64,000 nucleotides of DNA from Phlebopus portentosus (GCA_037892935.1 JAYXKI010000007.1:868001-932000); one strand, 5' to 3'; positions 34,012 through 46,520 are shown, counted from the stretch's first letter. The notes: generated by a model from the sequence alone, not told the origin. Made by a program: numbers and translations.

Positions 34012-34729
34012 ATGCCTCACCTTGTCAACGCTGAGATGCCACTGAACATCCCTGCGAACCCTGCAGTCGTGAGTGTTTCAAGAGAGACGAGGCCTGATGA
34101 ACAATCGACCGCTCCATCAGCCCCGCCCGGGTAAGTTTACCGAGTATCCGCCACATTCCTTCCCACATTCCTTTCCGGTCTATGAACTGATTTCTTCCGA
34201 TTGATAGGATGAGTAACGATCTATCACACAAGGAAAGTATCGCAATAACAGAGGGACAATTCGCGGCTCAAACCGAGCAGACTATTGCCAACCACGACTT
34301 GCCTCAGGGAATCACGGCCTCTGAAGAACATGAGGTTCAGTCCCTCGCAAAAAACCCAACGGCGATACTCAGAACGACGCTGACCAGCTAAGTGGTGGCG
34401 TATCAGGAGATGTCCGTATTCCTATGAAGGTCGAAGCCATCAATCCCGAGTACGTTTTTCTGCGACCATGAAGTAGACACCACTCAGCCCGGAACCATAC
34501 AGCCAAAACGACGAGGGAGAAAGTAGTAATGTGAAACAGGCTCGGAGAAATAGTGCCTTCGTGGCTATCGTGTGGGTATTTTATCATATAATTCTCTTAA
34601 TGTTTGAAGTATTCATGCATAGTCTGTAGTGATTTAACAAAACTATATATTCCGAGGGGCAAGGTGCACAAGCGAGCCACGGCTAGTCATTCATACACCC
34701 AAGATACCCCCGGTTGCGTAGTTTTCTAG
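34012..34729 (+). CDS. PRGK-family protein E with C-terminal CAAX box, one base short in a poly-A run
   Basis: Exons 34012-34130, 34208-34449, 34503-34571 and 34630-34729 parallel gene D. The start is MPHLVNAEMPLNIPANP, and the middle ends GDVRIPMKVEAINPE, as D does with GNVRIPADADLSKPE. The third exon has QARRNSAFVAIV. The last reads KLYIPRGKVHKRATASHS and ends TPGCVVF. In exon 2 the frame shifts at the six-A run 34349-34354. With one more base the total would be 176 residues, exactly the length of D. As written, the frame would stop after LAKNPTAILRTTLTS. The Cys-Val-Val-Phe end is again a CAAX box. Either an assembly error or a recently broken gene. Function unknown. Confidence 0.6.
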
Positions 34730-35652
34730 CATGTTTATATTTGACATTGACATTCATTTATTGCTTTCAGAGCAGTCCAGAGCTCGTGGTAGCGGCAGGC
34801 CAGCCAGCCACAACCTTCGAACAAAAAGTGGGTTCCCCTTACAGAGATCGCTTGGATACTTATGGTACTGTAATGATGAATAGAAAATGGTCGATGGCAC
34901 GGCACTTTGGCAAGTTCCTAAAGATCTTGTCCTCCCCGAAGCCAAGTACGTAGTGTGTTCTTTCCTGGCGGTGAGAAGATAAAGCTCAACTTCATTTCTT
35001 GTAAATGATATTGTAAAACACAGCACCCAAAGGCGTGAAAGAAGTCAAGAGGAGCAGCAACTCCGAACATAAACAGGCTTCTTGATTTTGTCTGTGATCC
35101 TCTGCAGTCGAAATGGTGGCTGCACTGTTTCAACCTCGCAACCTGCACTACCTCATCTTCTGATGCTTTGCGCGCTTTCTATCTCAGTCCGCATTTCATG
35201 GAGTCCATATATGTATATATCAATAGCCTTTAACAGTAGGATATAGATCCAATGAGTTTTGTTCTTTCTAGGCTATAAATATTACTCATATTTCATGTCA
35301 TGATGAATACTAGTACTAGTAGTACTGGTCATTCTGAAGAGTTACACTTGATGTGGACGGTTTATCGCTCAAACAATGCCTGCAGTGATTTCAAACTGAT
35401 AAATCTTGTGTCAAATTTTCGAACAGGTTCCGCAAAGTAGTTGCGATTTGTCCCTAGTTTCATAAGCGACGAATATCGCATCAAGTTTATGCACTGCATG
35501 ATATTCGAACAGAGATTATCATTAAACTATTATCAGCGGGATAAGTTGATTATCACTCCGAAGAGTAAGAGGAGCTTCTGAAATAGCACCGAGTCTGAGA
35601 GAAAGGCTGATAACTAAGAGTGCAAGAATTGAAGCGGAGAGTAGTAAGAGCC
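34730..35652. other. intergenic region
   Basis: About 920 bases between PRGK gene E and a reverse-strand hypothetical gene. A short ACTAGTACTAGTAGTACTGG-like microrepeat lies near 35310-35329. No gene recognised. Confidence 0.4.
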
Positions 35653-36276
35653 CTAGGGTCCAAAGCCAGTAAGAGTTGCCAAAGCTGCCTTGATTCGCGC
35701 GACAAACTCGACTAGACGAATACGGGTTTGATCTGCATGATTAAGCGGTCAGTACAAGAAGCTCTCAGAAAGCCCAAGTGAGTGAATGGATACGGGAATG
35801 CGATTTCGCATACCGAAGAGAATAGACCACATGCCTTGTTCCTCTTCAAGCCTTTGAATGACACGCGCCTCCTCAACTAGCGCCTCTCCAGCCGACGCTG
35901 TCTCAGAGTCGGGTCTAGACGTAGACCAGGCATGAAATTCTAGGATCAGATCAAGGAGCTGTTGGTGGAGCTCTACAAATCAGAGTATATGCACAGATAT
36001 TCAGTATTGATGGGTATCTGCGCAGGAACCTGCATCGACGAGGCAAACCTCACGTTCTTTGAACTCATCATCGCGACGCATATCATCCTCGTAGGGCTCT
36101 TTGATTAGGTCCTGATGCGCGAATGGCGTGAACGGTTTGGCGAGTGTCGCGTCGACGCTCATGTTGCCGACGCGTCCATCACGCATTTCAGAGATGCCGT
36201 TGAGTCCCAATAACACAGGTTGTTTTTGTTCGTTACGCGTCTGCGAACCGGGCGGAGAGGTCAATGGCGAGCTCAT
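35653..36276 (-). CDS. small conserved-looking hypothetical protein
   Basis: Three exons (36030-36276, 35814-35972, 35653-35732) give 161 residues in phase. The N-terminus is MSSPLTSPPGSQTRNEQKQP, followed by GLNGISEMRDGRVGNMSVDA and a charged helix. The second exon has LHQQLLDLILEFHAW and an acidic helix ending RLEEEQGMWSILFG, and the end is RLVEFVARIKAALATLTGFG. The helical, heptad-like pattern suggests a coiled-coil or small complex subunit. It lies 235 bases downstream of COPA on the same strand. No family recognised. An upstream start at 36300 is also possible. Confidence 0.6.
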
Positions 36277-36510
36277 CGTTATTCTGAATTGGGACCACAC
36301 GCAGGATGGTGGTGGCCAAAAGCAAGGAGTGTTTTGCCAGGTGAGAGAAGGTTCCCACGTTCGTCAAACTCAAATACACTGCGCATTTGAACGAAGAACA
36401 CCAAACAATAGAATATATCATTATGTAAAGTGCAAGACTTTTACAGACAGAAAACGCATCGTCGTAAGTCTCAGACCTCGCATTTCGAACAACAAGCTAT
36501 GTATTCATCC

Positions 36511-39500
36511 TCATCGCGGTGCCGGAAGACCCGATGCAGCAGCACCAATCTCCGTAATCTCCAACAACGCATCTAGCTTGCCCTTATGTTCAGGAAGGTA
36601 GGATGCACCGGTATAGGGGCACGTCACGGATGATGAGCCTTTGTAGATTGGAGTAAAAGTAGCCGCGCAGATTTCGAACTCTGTAAACTCGTCGTAGTCA
36701 ATCTCGACTGCGTCTCGTGGATTCCTGTCACCTGCAGCAATACGCTGTCGAGCCTGCAGGTAACGTCAAGTAGTAAGTCTTCATGCAGATCAATACCTTA
36801 CTCAGTTACTGACCTGAGCTACGATCTTGGGATCAGGGTTAAGGTCCAGCAACCGTCTTGCAAATTTTGCAGACGTCGCATGATTATTTGCCTTCGTAAA
36901 GGCACCAATTGCTCTTCGAAGTGCAAGCTGGAGATGCTGGGGCTGCATCTTGCAATGCGTAAAGTATGCAGCCAGTTCCAAGCGGCGCTTGACGTTGTCT
37001 GGTTCAGCTTCCTGCAATCGACGGTTCTCGAGCTCTATCGATACTCCAAGTAGGTATTCGCGAGTAGAAATAACCGCTTGGCGCCACTAAGCAACGAGGT
37101 CAGAACGAACTAATCTATTCCGAGAGGAAAGAAAACAAACCCCTGCTGCCTCGGCGTCCGAAGTAATCGGTACCAACAATAAGCTTAGAAGAACAGATTT
37201 GAAGACAGCCTTTGCATCTGCCAGCCTGGCGCCAGAGAAAGCTCGATAGCCCTCTTGCAGCTCTGACTTGATCGACTGCAATGTCTTCACGGCAACCGGC
37301 AGAACTCGGCTTGCTGATGATTCTTCGGTATGTCGGCGAAGATGAAGCGCAAGAGGCGGGAGAGACGCGTTAGGTGATAAGTACGTATGAGCGGAACGAT
37401 AGACCGAAAGGAATAGCGGTTTTAATGGCTCGAAATCCACAACACCATGTTGACGATTGAGTAACTATTCAATTTCCGATTAGCCATTTACTCCAAACCG
37501 TCGCAACACTTAGAGGACATACCTGCATCGCAGTCTCGAATGACCCCGCGGCAACGTGGTCTGCTGGGAAAGGCGAATTCCTCACCCACAACTCGGGTTC
37601 TTTGACACCAGGACTCGCGCCAGCGCCAGCATCAAGCGTCTCTTCCACCTCGGCCTCTGCAGCGACTTCGTCAGGCTGAGCCTCAGCGGCATCCGCATCA
37701 AGATCCCAACCGCCTTCTTCAACTTCATCTGCGGTTTCTTCGTCTCGTGCCCAATCGTCCAACGCGGAAGACGCCGCGGCGCCGCCAATGCCGTTCACGT
37801 ATGGCACGTCTCCGTCAGCTTCGAGATGTCCATTGGCAAGGGCACGGTCGAAGAAGCTCTCGCCTTTGCTGAGTGTTGGCCAAGTCAAGTCTGTGCTCGG
37901 AGTAACGACAGGCGGAGGCTTCAATGTTGAAATACCGAAGTCCGGAACATCGTCTACGTCTGTCTCGTTCAAACCCGCTTCCTCGAGAATTTCCTGAGCA
38001 AGATCTGTTAGACCGCTGGTCTTCGCGGTAAGATATGCCAGAGGGTCTACAAGCAAATCAGGGCATAGTATTTAGAGCAGAACAAACGAACATACACATT
38101 CCGACATCCCGAAGAACAGCAATTCTGTTCTCCACGTCACCAGCATACAATGCATTGTGGAAGCGAGACATCGGATCACCGCGAGACGATGCAATTTTCT
38201 GCATTTTTGAGAGCTTCTCCGTACTGCCAGTGGCAAGGTATAAGAACGACAGACGGTCGAAGTTCTTCGTCTTTTGGTATGCTTTTTCCACGATCTGCAA
38301 TCAAAAGTTGAAAATGAAAATTTATCATGCAGGTCGGAATCTTACCTTATGGTTTCCTTGCTTGAGTGCCTGTTGAGCGAGGCGATTCCAGCTTTCCGGC
38401 CTATCTATGGTGGTTGCCATTTCCAAGGCTACATCCAGGTTTCCGCATTCAATAGCAAGATCGAACCGCGTCTTCTTGTCCTCCACGAAGTGCAAAGCAA
38501 TCTAAAGTCGGAGCTCAGAAACGTCCTGTTGGAGCAGGACTCAGAACTGCGAACCTCTGGGAAACCTTTTTGCTGCAAGTACGCTATGATGCTCTGGCCG
38601 ACCAAATTCGACGTTTTGATGATATGCAGCATCTCCTCGTAGTTGTGGCGCAGGAGAGCAAGCTTGAAACGGTACTCAGTCGGGTCGATGTTGATCGTCC
38701 TTGGGCGAGCAGAGCGATCGAGACAGTGCACAACGGGACCTTTCACTCGTGTGAGGTATACGGGGTTGTCAAGCGTACGAATAACACCAGTGTCCCTGGA
38801 AAATACAGGTTATCGTCTGAGAGATATCACTTTATGCTTGGGTGACTTACCCCTGAGGCAGGCAGTATTTGATATGGTTCAGCGTTGAGTATATTAGTAC
38901 ACCAGAATCATCCCATGCACCAGACTTGATCCTGATGGTCTCATGTATCAAGCTACTCTGACTAAAGTTCTTGTTCGCGATCGTTATAGCTAGAGAGCGC
39001 TTGAGTGATAAAACAGACATGTAGAAAGACCCGACTTACTATGCTTGCTTAGCAGGGCTACTAGAGTACCATCGTTACTCCATACAACGTATTTGATAGG
39101 AGGAGTGGTGATTTCAGCGAGCTTTTTCCCTTGCTGAATGTCGTACAAAAGGGCTGTACTTGTGGAGCTGAGAATGAGACTCGCAGTCCCACCGTAAAAG
39201 ATCTCATTTGTCTGCACAGGCGGCTTCACAGATTTGACAATTGAGTTTGAAAGGTCACGAATTTCAATCAGCTAGATAAAAGCACATTAGCATTTTATGA
39301 CAAGACACGATATTTTTTTAAGACCTGGTTTGTCTTGTTGAGAACCGCGAACCTATTTCGCGCGACGAAGATTGCACTTGAGCCAGAACCGCGCTTGCCT
39401 TCTGTTGCCGAGTCGCGAACTTCTCCAACACCATCCTTCGGGAGATGCGAGAGTTCGAAGAGACCATTATCCGAAGAGATTGTGATCACAACAGCGCGTT

Positions 39501-40834
39501 CCGCTGGGTTGAAGCTCAGGGTCCTGGGAGGTATGTACGGACTACCGAACTTCCGCACGCTAAGGACACCAACGTCTGCACCTGAGGTAAAATCGTATTG
39601 TCGTACATATTTGTCACGGATGTAATAAAGCGTGTCTCCGTGAACAGCATACGCCGGACGTTCTCGCTCGAGCTTGAAGACGATTAGACCGTTGTCATGT
39701 CCAGCAGCAAAGAGGTTGAGCTCCGGATGAGCTGCGAGAACCCAGAAGCGGTCATGTTCTCGCCGGAACGTCTGAACAGGCGAGCGCTTTGCCATATCCC
39801 AGACACGAATAGTTTTGTCTTCTCCGCAGGAGATAATCAGCTCATGACGAGGATGGAAAAGGGCACTGGAGACATTATTGAAATGTCCACGACAAGTGTC
39901 GACTTCCCATGCCTTTGAGTCGCTCATTCGCCAGAGCTTGATTTGGCGATCGTCTGCTGCAGATACTATGAGAGGAAGAGTGGGATGGAAAGTCGCCCAG
40001 TTGACGCCGCGGTCATGTCCTTCCAAAACGTATTTTACAGTGGAAAATGTGTCAAAAGTCTCAAATCCACCAGGAGCAGAGCTCGGAGTACTCTTGCGAA
40101 GACCTGAAATATCCCATACGCGCACAGTTTGGTCCATCGAAGCCGACACGACTAGGTCTTCTTTCGGATGGAAAAGTGCAGACATAATGTAATGCGAGTG
40201 ACCCGTTAGAATCGCGATGCAGTTACGCGAAGTGCTGTTCCATATCCGTATCGTTTGGTCATCGGAGCAAGAGATCTAAGTATGAAGGCGCCTTCGGATA
40301 CAAAACCAAGCAGAATGAAAAGAGCTAACGCACAATCCAGGGCATTTCGTGATGGAACATGACAGTCCGCACATAATCGAGATGCCCGTGTAGAGTGAAA
40401 AGGCATCGTCTAGTTTGCGGTCGTATATCTGGCTTCACGTCAATCACCGCTCATTGTGCATCAGGGCAAAACTGTGCTTACCCCAGACTTTGATTTTATA
40501 ATCGTCTCCACCTGTTACTAGCAAAGGACGCGATGGGTGGAAATGAACGCCGCGAACTGGGCCTAAGAGAAGCAGAACATTAAGTTAATATTCAAGCAAA
40601 TCACGCTCCAAGTTCACCGTCATGTTCTTCGAATCGATCTACTAACACGCCCATTCGGTAATTCCAGAGCTGCACGCTACCATTATGCAACGAAGCCGCC
40701 AGTAACGGTCGGGTCGGGTGGAAGGCGAGGCCTAACCGCAGGCTAAGCAAGGTAAAGCAGCATAAAAAAGCTTGAATCTGCTCACCTTTGACCCTGTTGC
40801 TTTTAGACTCGAATTTCGTGAGCATCACCGACAT
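36511..40834 (-). CDS. COPA: coatomer subunit alpha (alpha-COP)
   Basis: Fourteen exons splice in phase to 1206 residues, the usual alpha-COP length. Exons: 40786-40834, 40618-40731, 40482-40562, 40334-40428, 39325-40275, 39040-39271, 38851-38989, 38555-38795, 38346-38501, 38096-38294, 37523-38046, 37141-37464, 36814-37086, 36511-36753. The N-terminus [13 protein letters not shown] opens a WD40 propeller ([25 protein letters not shown] then [34 protein letters not shown]). The coatomer WD-associated region contains [18 protein letters not shown] and [16 protein letters not shown]. The C-terminal COPI domain has [20 protein letters not shown] and [16 protein letters not shown]. It forms the outer COPI coat for Golgi-to-ER transport and binds dilysine cargo through the propeller. 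Confidence 0.95.
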
Positions 40835-41702
40835 GATTGCAAGTTGTCCCTCGGTGTGCTCGCCGCCAACTCAAAAGCCAGAAAACGGGAGAGATTTACA
40901 GCAAGGCGTCACCAGCAAGCAAATCAGAGTCGGTCGATCGTCGTTGTGGGCTTGAACAACCTGCACAGAAAGGTAGCGATGTCGCTTGCGATTTGAGAAG
41001 AGTAGTGTGTACGCGACGTGGAAGTTGTGAGATGTACACGTACAGGAGCGGAGAAACGCGTTACACGTAGGTCCCCTTCCATATAAGGAGTACACGTCAC
41101 AAGAATTAGAATACTGATTTACTTACTTATTTTTACGCCTTCTCGAGTAAGTAATTCGGAAGCTGCGCTGCCGCCCAGCACCAGCAAGTTTCGTATCTAC
41201 CACCACCACTTCTGCTTTACTAGACTGCCTGAACCCAATCAAAGCGAGCAACGATAATTTTTTGTGTTACTTGTTTTCTAGAAGTGTTATTCATGAATAC
41301 GTTTGAATTTCCAGTATGCCTCGTGTTTGATGGGCATTGCCTCAGTTATTCCCGGGTCCTATATGTACGGGACCGCTCATGCTGTGACTCTTCCTCCTCA
41401 TCCACCTCAGAGGGGCATACCTGCAACAGAGCTTTGCCCTCAGTCATCATATGGACCAGCGGCTGTTACTGATTTTGTTTCGAAATTTGCTTGATCTCTG
41501 TCGCCGATGGGGTCGCCGATCGCTGCACTGGTTACTCCGAATAATCTCGGCTCTATCGCCGCGACTGCTGAATGGCTCGCGCTTTATCGCTCAGGCTGGT
41601 GACAAAGAGCGATATGAGAGCAAGCAGCCGCTTGACTCGACGACTTTCAACGAAGTTCAGCAAGATGGGCATAGCAATGCTCCTGAGCGTCCAGTAGTAT
41701 TC
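40835..41702. other. divergent region upstream of COPA and membrane protein copy 2
   Basis: About 870 bases. Open frames from 41303 and 41451 could be upstream coding sequence of the membrane-protein gene (the 41303 frame reads VTLPPHPPQRGIPATELCPQ), but no clean splice to the downstream frame was found. Confidence 0.4.
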
Positions 41703-44425
41703 ATGGCTTGCTCTACTACTCCCAGAAAGCCCCCGCCAGCTCGCTCCTACACAAGGCACACATCGCTGGAATCGTACCACATGGGACCTACCTGTACTTC
41801 TCCTACATCGACTCTCCGCGAATTGCCAGGTTCCATATCCCCCTCGCCCATGTCGCCCAGGAACCCTACTTTATGCTTATCTGACGAGGACGGAAACACG
41901 ACGTGCGAGTTACCTGTACCACCGGGAACGACGGTCGCAGAACCTGCCAATATCGTCGCGCTTCCGGAAAAGCCATTCAAAAGCTTCCTTCCGTCTATGA
42001 CTTCACGATATGATCGTAATATAACCATGTGAAGAATTATATTGCTTCTAGTTCAATTTCATGCTAATTTGCTCTTATCAGACCGAATTATGTTGGACCC
42101 TGGGTATTCGAGCCTTTGGAGACGCTCACGGTTTACGAGTTAGCAATCTTTCTATACTTTTCGGAGAACTGATATGCTGATCGTGTGGCTCAGCGAATTG
42201 GACGTCCCGTATTGGAGACACTACATTCAACCAGAGGGACAACCCTACTTCCTCAGAGTCTCTGGAAGGTTCCATTACCTTACTGAGGAGAATCTCGACA
42301 ATCACTCGACACTTTCCGAGGCTGAGCACTTCATAAACACTTTCGAGCGCCGAGTGGAGAATTATAAAAGTCTGCCTACCAATGTGGAAGTCATGTTCGA
42401 GCTGCACAAAGATTATTGGTCGTACTACATGGTGGATCTCGACCATCGACGTCTTTTCTGGATAGATGAGTGCATCATCGACGACTCGGTTCTTCCGGGA
42501 AAGTTCGGCGTCGAGTATCGCGAACATTTTCGTGAGTTCCTTGCCATGTTTGTTTTGAACGTGATGTTTAAATGAAGTATCATGCAGGGTATGTATTTGA
42601 GTTTGAATATTGGCAGCACATCGACTACTTCCCGAACCACCGTCCGCTACAAAATGGTCTGTTGGACGAGTTATTAGGTATCCTTCTCCAGCAGCACATC
42701 GGTACGTTACCATTCTGTGAACCATATTGCAATCCCTGACCTCCTTCCCAGACGTTGAAACCTCACTAAGCTCTACCTCTGGCTTCAACGGTAACGAGCT
42801 CAAGTCAGCGATAGGATCTGTGAAGAAACTGCGATGTAAGCATAAATATATGTAATGAATGGTCTTTGGTGAAGTACTGACAGCAAAATAGCTCTTCAGA
42901 CATCGGAAAATGCTTTGCCTTATGTTGTCCAGGCATCAGGTAAGCCTTATCCATTCAGGACTCGCAGCATTCCCTCTGATAATAAATTCTATCAGCCCGC
43001 ATGATGGCCGTTCTCGGTAAGGCATTCCATGTCGCATCTCGTGCAATATCTCATGCTATAAACCATGTGCAGCAAACGAACGTTTCTTCAACTTTTTCGG
43101 CTTCAACGGCGCCCGTCTCTCACCTTACCAGAGCGTGCGCGGTCAAAACGGAAAGAAGAGGCGTTCTCCGCTGATCGCACTGCTTTCCCCCGCTCTCTTC
43201 TATGCGCCAGAGGTCCATCTTGTGGCGCTTGAGAAGGTGTGGGTCGATAACGTTATCAAGGTACGCCATTGGAAGGACTTCCAGGGGAAGATTGAGAGGG
43301 ACTGGGAACAATTCATTCTTTACGTGCGTTCACACCGCTCCTTTTTATGTCTTTTTCTTCCGCGGTAGGACTGATTATCGCGTTGTGTTGCACTATGGTA
43401 CGATAGGCGACGGTGCTCGTGAATGCCAACGTCGCATTCCTCGCTATCCCAAGCATCGTATCGGACGACCTAGGTCCAGGACTCCTCACTTCGCCTGCAG
43501 GCGTTGTGAGCCAGATCTCCATCATCGCGAGTATCGCGAGTATCATAATCGGATTATTGCTCGTTCGCCAGATGCGCATTGGGACCAAGGATTCTGGTGA
43601 AGATTATGTGCGTGATTAGTACCTTTCATTTTAATGTCCGAGAAAGTTTTTGCTCATAATGATAACGGTTGTTCAGCTCGCATTCGTCGAGAGTCGGACT
43701 CATCCTCAGCTGGGTCTCGAGACGTTAGCGATCTTGTACAGTCTGCCATATGCACTTCTGATCTGGGGGTACGTCCTTCCCCGTTGTTCTCTTCCTTTAC
43801 ATCTCATCTGAACCGAAATGCTACATTCTTCAGAATGGCGACATTCCTCGCTTCCATCGCCGTTGCCTGCTTCTACAGCATGGATGGGGACATCACGCTC
43901 ACCGAGCGAATCATCTACGGCATCGTCTGGGCCTTCGTCCTCATCTTTATCCTGTGGACTATCCAGACGGGCTGGGAGAAGAAGCGCAGGCGGTCTTCAT
44001 CGCTTCCTTCCTCACCCGCTCCCGATAACGATTCTGAGACTGAGTCGACCGTGCACTCTGACACGGCTTCGGGACCGGAATTGACGCGGCGAAAGGCCAG
44101 CAAGAACTTGGGCCCCAATCTGCATGGGAGCATAAGCGAAGCCGATGAGATCGAGCTTGACGCGATAGACTCGGACGCACGTTCCGTGCGTTCACAGCGC
44201 TCGATGCGCTCGGTGCGGTCTCGTCTTACAGCTTCTTCCACTCTCGCATCTAGCATCGGACATCCGTGGCGCTTGCGTAACGCACGGAATCGTTCTGAGC
44301 GAGCTGAAGGTCCCAAAAGGAGCGGATTTTTGTCTTTGTCGTGGCCATGGTGGGTAAGAAGTGCGCCGATGGCGGAGAGGGATCGTGGGGGCTTGCCTAA
44401 ATTCGAGACGAGGCCTACTGTTTGA
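41703..44425 (+). CDS. Agaricomycete-specific membrane protein, copy 2
   Basis: Eleven exons (41703-42028, 42082-42138, 42194-42531, 42588-42701, 42752-42835, 42892-42939, 42996-43016, 43073-43323, 43407-43607, 43677-43768, 43834-44425) splice to 707 residues, all in phase. The frame is open back to 41451, which would add 84 residues. A Ser/Pro/Thr-rich N-terminus precedes ELDVPYWRHYIQPEGQPYF, ELHKDYWSYYMVDLDHRRLF and ERFFNFFGFNGARLSPYQ. The hydrophobic C-terminal segments are ATVLVNANVAFLAIPSIV, ISIIASIASIIIGLLLVRQ, LGLETLAILYSLPYALLIWG and YGIVWAFVLIFILW. A basic, Ser-rich cytoplasmic tail follows. Paralogue of 23647-25563 on the other strand. A 21-nt exon (42996-43016) is notable. Function unknown. 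Confidence 0.8.
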
Positions 44426-44700
44426 ACATACCCGTAACGGTCTCATGGATGGATGGATAGTTGTCTCTCTTGTTTATCTCACTTGGCGCTCATTCTGTAG
44501 CGATAACTTAACCCAAGCTGTATCTTTGCTCTCCAAGAATCTAACATATCCTTTTCGAACGAGCTGTCAGCGCATGACACGCTGACAATAATCTAACTCT
44601 TAAGATGACTGCACACCGACGAAATACCAGGAGAAACCAGGAAAATCAATCATAAATATGAATACACGTAAGGTAGAAATACATGTGTACATAAAGCGCT

Positions 44701-45295
44701 TTATTTCGGGTTCGCGCTCGAGAACTGTAAGCACAGGTCATGAGAACAAAGTCAACAGGAATAAGCTGCGTGACAGCGTACCTTGGTGACCGACTTGGTC
44801 CCCTCAGAGATGGCGTGCTTGGCCAACTCGCCAGGAAGGATGAGACGAACGGAGGTCTGAATTTCCCGCGATGAGATGGTCGACTTCTTCGAGTACGACG
44901 CAAGCTCTGAAACACGCACGAGTCAGAATGAACATGGCCAAATAATGAGTAAGAGAATACGCACTGGATGCCTCAGTGGCAATTCGCTCGAAGATGTCGT
45001 TGACAAATGAGTTCAGAATGGCCATCGCCTTGTTGGAGATACCAGTATCAGGGTGGACCTGCTTGAGGACTAAAGAAACGACTAAGTCATCCGCATTCTC
45101 GAAACCATTTGGAAGTAACTCACCCTTGTAGATGTAAGAGGCATACGTCTCCTTACGGATCCTACGCTTCTTCTTCTTGTCGCCGTCACCGGGTGCGGTC
45201 TTCTTCGCAGTTTTAGTTGCTTTCTCAGCAGCTGGAGCCTTGGAGGCGGTTGAGGCAGGAGCCTTGCCAGCGGTCGAGGCGGGTTTGGGTGCCAT
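44701..45295 (-). CDS. HTB1: histone H2B
   Basis: Four exons (45124-45295, 44965-45069, 44782-44906, 44701-44724) give 141 residues. The Lys/Ala/Pro-rich tail starts [16 protein letters not shown] and leads to [18 protein letters not shown]. The histone fold reads [40 protein letters not shown] and [20 protein letters not shown], and the end [16 protein letters not shown] carries the lysine normally ubiquitinated (SVTK). It packages DNA with H2A in nucleosomes. It is divergent from the H2A gene across 340 bases, the usual fungal arrangement for coordinated S-phase expression. The last exon is only 24 nt. Confidence 0.97.
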
Positions 45296-45635
45296 TGCGG
45301 TTTGCTTAAGTTATTGAAAGTTGTTGAGTGTACTGTGTAACGGTGTTGGTGGGTGCGTCGAAGATGTGGTCGAAGGCGAAGGAACGGAGCGGCGAGCATT
45401 TATGCGGATCCGGTGTTTGCATGTATTTGGTCAAGTCGCGTTATCGGCACGGTGTGACTCAACAGTCACGCGGTGGTTATCCCTCAATTCTGGCACAGCC
45501 ACGGATCGCACCATATAAGACCAGCTAGCGTCGGCTTGCGAAGTATTTCTCAACATTTTTGCTGCCCTCATCACCCGTCACTTCGACGCTTCAACAACTC
45601 AACTTTTCGTCTTAACCAATTCAACCGCAACAACA
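45296..45635. promoter_or_regulatory. shared H2A-H2B divergent promoter
   Basis: The 340 bases between the two histone starts hold a 6-bp inverted repeat GTGACT-CAAC-AGTCAC at 45454-45469. This could be a site for a histone regulator. A CATATAAG motif near 45510-45518 is a likely TATA box for H2A. Confidence 0.6.
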
Positions 45636-46209
<574 letters not shown>

Positions 46210-46520
46210 GCGCATCTTTCTGCTTCGTTTCTGGGTTCCATGTATTACCTATTTATCACCACCTGTATTCTGTGCCTATCTACGCTTCGTGTAATGACCA
46301 GAACAAACGTTCAAATACCTAATTCTGAGTGGTAAATAGTCGTGAGAAGTTATGACCAAATCTGCGTCGAAGTTCAACCTGACACGCTTCCGACCAGCCA
46401 ACTAGTATACAACGTCAGTCTCATTAGTTTTGAGTTACCGTTGATGTCGTGTGTCCGAACAGCAAGCAGACGGCGGACAGCAACGACGAAGACGCGTCTT
46501 AACGCGCGTAACAGCGAGCA
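46210..46520. other. intergenic region upstream of LIM gene
   Basis: About 310 bases with the H2A 3' end and the LIM-gene promoter. No gene seen. Confidence 0.4.

Noticed and set aside
30995..34729. Reading the CAAX genes as mating pheromone precursors of a mating-type locus
   Set aside because: The precursors would be far longer than usual, the end is Phe instead of the common Ala/Ser, and no STE3-type receptor or homeodomain gene is in the window. Kept only as an alternative.
43357..43406. Exon reading LIIALCCTM in membrane protein copy 2
   Set aside because: It would need a 9-15 base intron to continue. Treating 43324-43406 as one intron gives FILY-ATVLVNANVAFLAI in frame, which fits the family better.
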